Source: Planctomycetota bacterium (GTDB lineage: Bacteria > Planctomycetota > OFTM77). From it: a DNA stretch of 64,000 bases. The stretch spans positions 1 through 64,000 of the forward strand of contig JAJDCO010000105.1 of the NCBI GenBank assembly GCA_029260795.1, given 5' to 3'. Numbering within the stretch: the first letter of the stretch is position 1; the number at the start of each line of letters is the position of its first letter. Below the pieces are notes generated by a model. That model saw nothing but the letters and a program-made list of their open reading frames with translations, did not search any database and was not told the origin of the DNA. Shown here piece after piece: positions 62,909 to 64,000 of this stretch. The position numbers were made by a program, and so were the translations under genes.

Positions 62909-64000
62909 TCAGCGATCCTTGCGGAGCCGCTGATGCACGCGCCCCGCGGCGACGGGATCCTCCTGACGGCGGTCGGGGTAGAAGTTTTGGCGAGCGGTCT
63001 CGGCGGTCTGCTCGAACTCGGGATCCTGCTCGACGGTGGCGAGGAATCGTTCGAAACCTCGAGCGTCGTCCCTCGGCCAATGCGCTCCCAATGCCAACAG
63101 GGCGTTGCGGCGAACCGCCGCGGAGGAGTCTTGCTCGAAGATCGCCCGGAACAGGTCGCGCGTCTCGATGCGGTTGGTCGGGGACGCGAGAGCTGCCATG
63201 TTCGCGGCCACGATCGCTTGGCGTCGATAGGACTCCGAGCGGGCGTCGTTTCCACGGAGGTAGACGATCGACTCGAAGAATCGAAGCTCGGTGCGAGCGG
63301 CGTAGCGCGAGAGCGGGACCGTCCAATCGAGTCGCTCGGGCTCCGTCTGGGCCGTTCGCAGCAAGAGATCGGGCACTGCATCGAGCGGAAGGTGCTCGCA
63401 GAGGGCCGCGAAGAGGCGCGCGGCTCCCGGAGCGTCGAGCTCGACGATCTTTCGCTCGAGCTCGACGGCCCGATCGGGTGCGATGCGAATGAGATTCTCG
63501 AGTGCGGCCAGCGCGATCGGCTCATGGGGTGAGTCAAGGAGAGGCTCGATGTCGGCGACGTCTTCTGGGCCGAGTCGAGGCAGGAGAACGCGAATGAAGC
63601 TCACCAGGGTGTCGGCCGACTCGGGATACACTAAGACCAAGTTGTGAAGAAGTACGAGCTCATCGGCATTCAAGAACCCGGGGAGTCGAAGGAGGGTCGT
63701 CAGCGTTTCGGCATCCGGAGTGCCGCGTGCGATCTGCTCGATCCAGTCGGAGACCTGAGCCTCGAGCGACGGTCCGAAGGCACGGCGCGCCCCGCTGACC
63801 CCGGTACTCGAGAGAGCGACCGTCGCCTCCAAGGCCAGGAGCACGACTCGCCGCTCGAGCCGAGTGAGGTTCGGCTCGTCGAGGAGCTCGACGAGCTCGA
63901 GACCGAGCTCGGGATGCTCCTCGAGTGCTTTCCAAAGCGCGGCTTCGAAGAGCGACTCGTCTCGATCGCGAGCGGCTGCCAGCAATGCTTCCAGCCACGA
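62909..64000 (-). CDS. HEAT-repeat-like helical protein (5' end outside the window)
   Basis: The frame is open to the last base, so the start lies beyond the window. The visible ~360 residues consist of repeated helical pairs with leucines (LTRLERRVVLLALEATVALS, NADELVLLHNLVLVYPES, EPIALAALENLIRIAPDRAV, SSAAVRRNALLALGAHWPRD), consistent with HEAT/ARM-type solenoids. It probably acts as a protein-binding scaffold; no enzymatic motif is visible. Confidence 0.7.
   Translation of the reverse strand, partial: SWLEALLAAARDRDESLFEAALWKALEEHPELGLELVELLDEPNLTRLERRVVLLALEATVALSSTGVSGARRAFGPSLEAQVSDWIEQIARGTPDAETLTTLLRLPGFLNADELVLLHNLVLVYPESADTLVSFIRVLLPRLGPEDVADIEPLLDSPHEPIALAALENLIRIAPDRAVELERKIVELDAPGAARLFAALCEHLPLDAVPDLLLRTAQTEPERLDWTVPLSRYAARTELRFFESIVYLRGNDARSESYRRQAIVAANMAALASPTNRIETRDLFRAIFEQDSSAAVRRNALLALGAHWPRDDARGFERFLATVEQDPEFEQTAETARQNFYPDRRQEDPVAAGRVHQRLRKDR

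Overview
The window is GC-rich bacterial chromosome with mostly single genes and short operons, long Shine-Dalgarno-led coding regions, and many predicted lipoproteins and exported proteins. No rRNA, tRNA, CRISPR array, integrase or transposase was recognised. The gene content points to a Planctomycetota-like bacterium, with Acidobacteriota-type lineages as the main alternative. It includes a secreted beta-helix protein, YetA/PcRGLX-like proteins, an ASPIC/UnbV (CRTAC1-like) lipoprotein, a CAP-toroid-HEAT giant, a solute-binding-protein/permease fusion and an MqnD-type protein. This assignment is inference from family distribution, since no marker gene is present.

Layout. 1-3.1 kb: the tail of one beta-helix gene, a complete second one, three tandem copies of a ~237-bp repeat, and a broken third remnant. 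3.1-5.6 kb: a GT-C type membrane glycosyltransferase overlapping a tiny membrane protein, then an HPt-like protein lacking its histidine. 6-14 kb: three full-length paralogues of the YetA/exo-rhamnogalacturonan-lyase-like family on alternating strands. 14.5-19.1 kb: a TPR lipoprotein and a xylB-xylA pair. 19.6-33.7 kb: a TolB-propeller/amidohydrolase lipoprotein, a SUKH protein, mannose-1-phosphate guanylyltransferase, a quinone oxidoreductase/SDR pair, an FG-GAP/ASPIC lipoprotein, an EamA exporter, an aldo/keto reductase and an LplT-like MFS protein. 33.8-36.4 kb: a decayed patch holding a broken GNAT gene, a peptidase-like protein with a changed active site and an internally deleted hydrolase. 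36.4-43 kb: an (alpha/alpha)6 glycosidase, a zinc ribbon, and a sugar ABC permease next to a binding-protein/permease fusion. 43.4-47.2 kb: a 1237-residue CAP-toroid-HEAT protein. 47-64 kb: small exported proteins, MqnD, a YacP-like NYN protein, DUF2461, a lipoprotein flavodoxin plus D-aminoacylase-like pair, an autoregulated-looking SRPBCC/ArsR operon, an S41 peptidase, a kelch/M61 chimera, a VOC protein, an acyl-CoA ligase, a sialidase-like protein, a HAD phosphatase and a HEAT-repeat protein running off the end.

How it fits together. The three YetA-like proteins, xylose isomerase and xylulokinase, the carbohydrate ABC transporter, the (alpha/alpha)6 glycosidase and the sialidase-like protein together suggest use of plant or algal polysaccharides. 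They are scattered rather than arranged as one locus, and no SusC/D pair or ABC ATPase is seen.

The most unusual signal is not a protein. A family of intergenic repeats recurs at about 2.4-2.95, 8.4-8.7, 25.0-25.1, 39.0-39.4, 43.1 and 57.3 kb. It has a REP-like palindromic module and a second module with a conserved AGAGACnCGAACGGAG core. The copies have expanded in different ways: a 237-bp tandem array, a 16-bp minisatellite and an inverted REPIN-like pair. Most lie between convergent genes. A second theme is gene decay by deletion, with at least three chimeric or frameshifted junctions. A third is enzyme-like proteins that lack a canonical catalytic residue.
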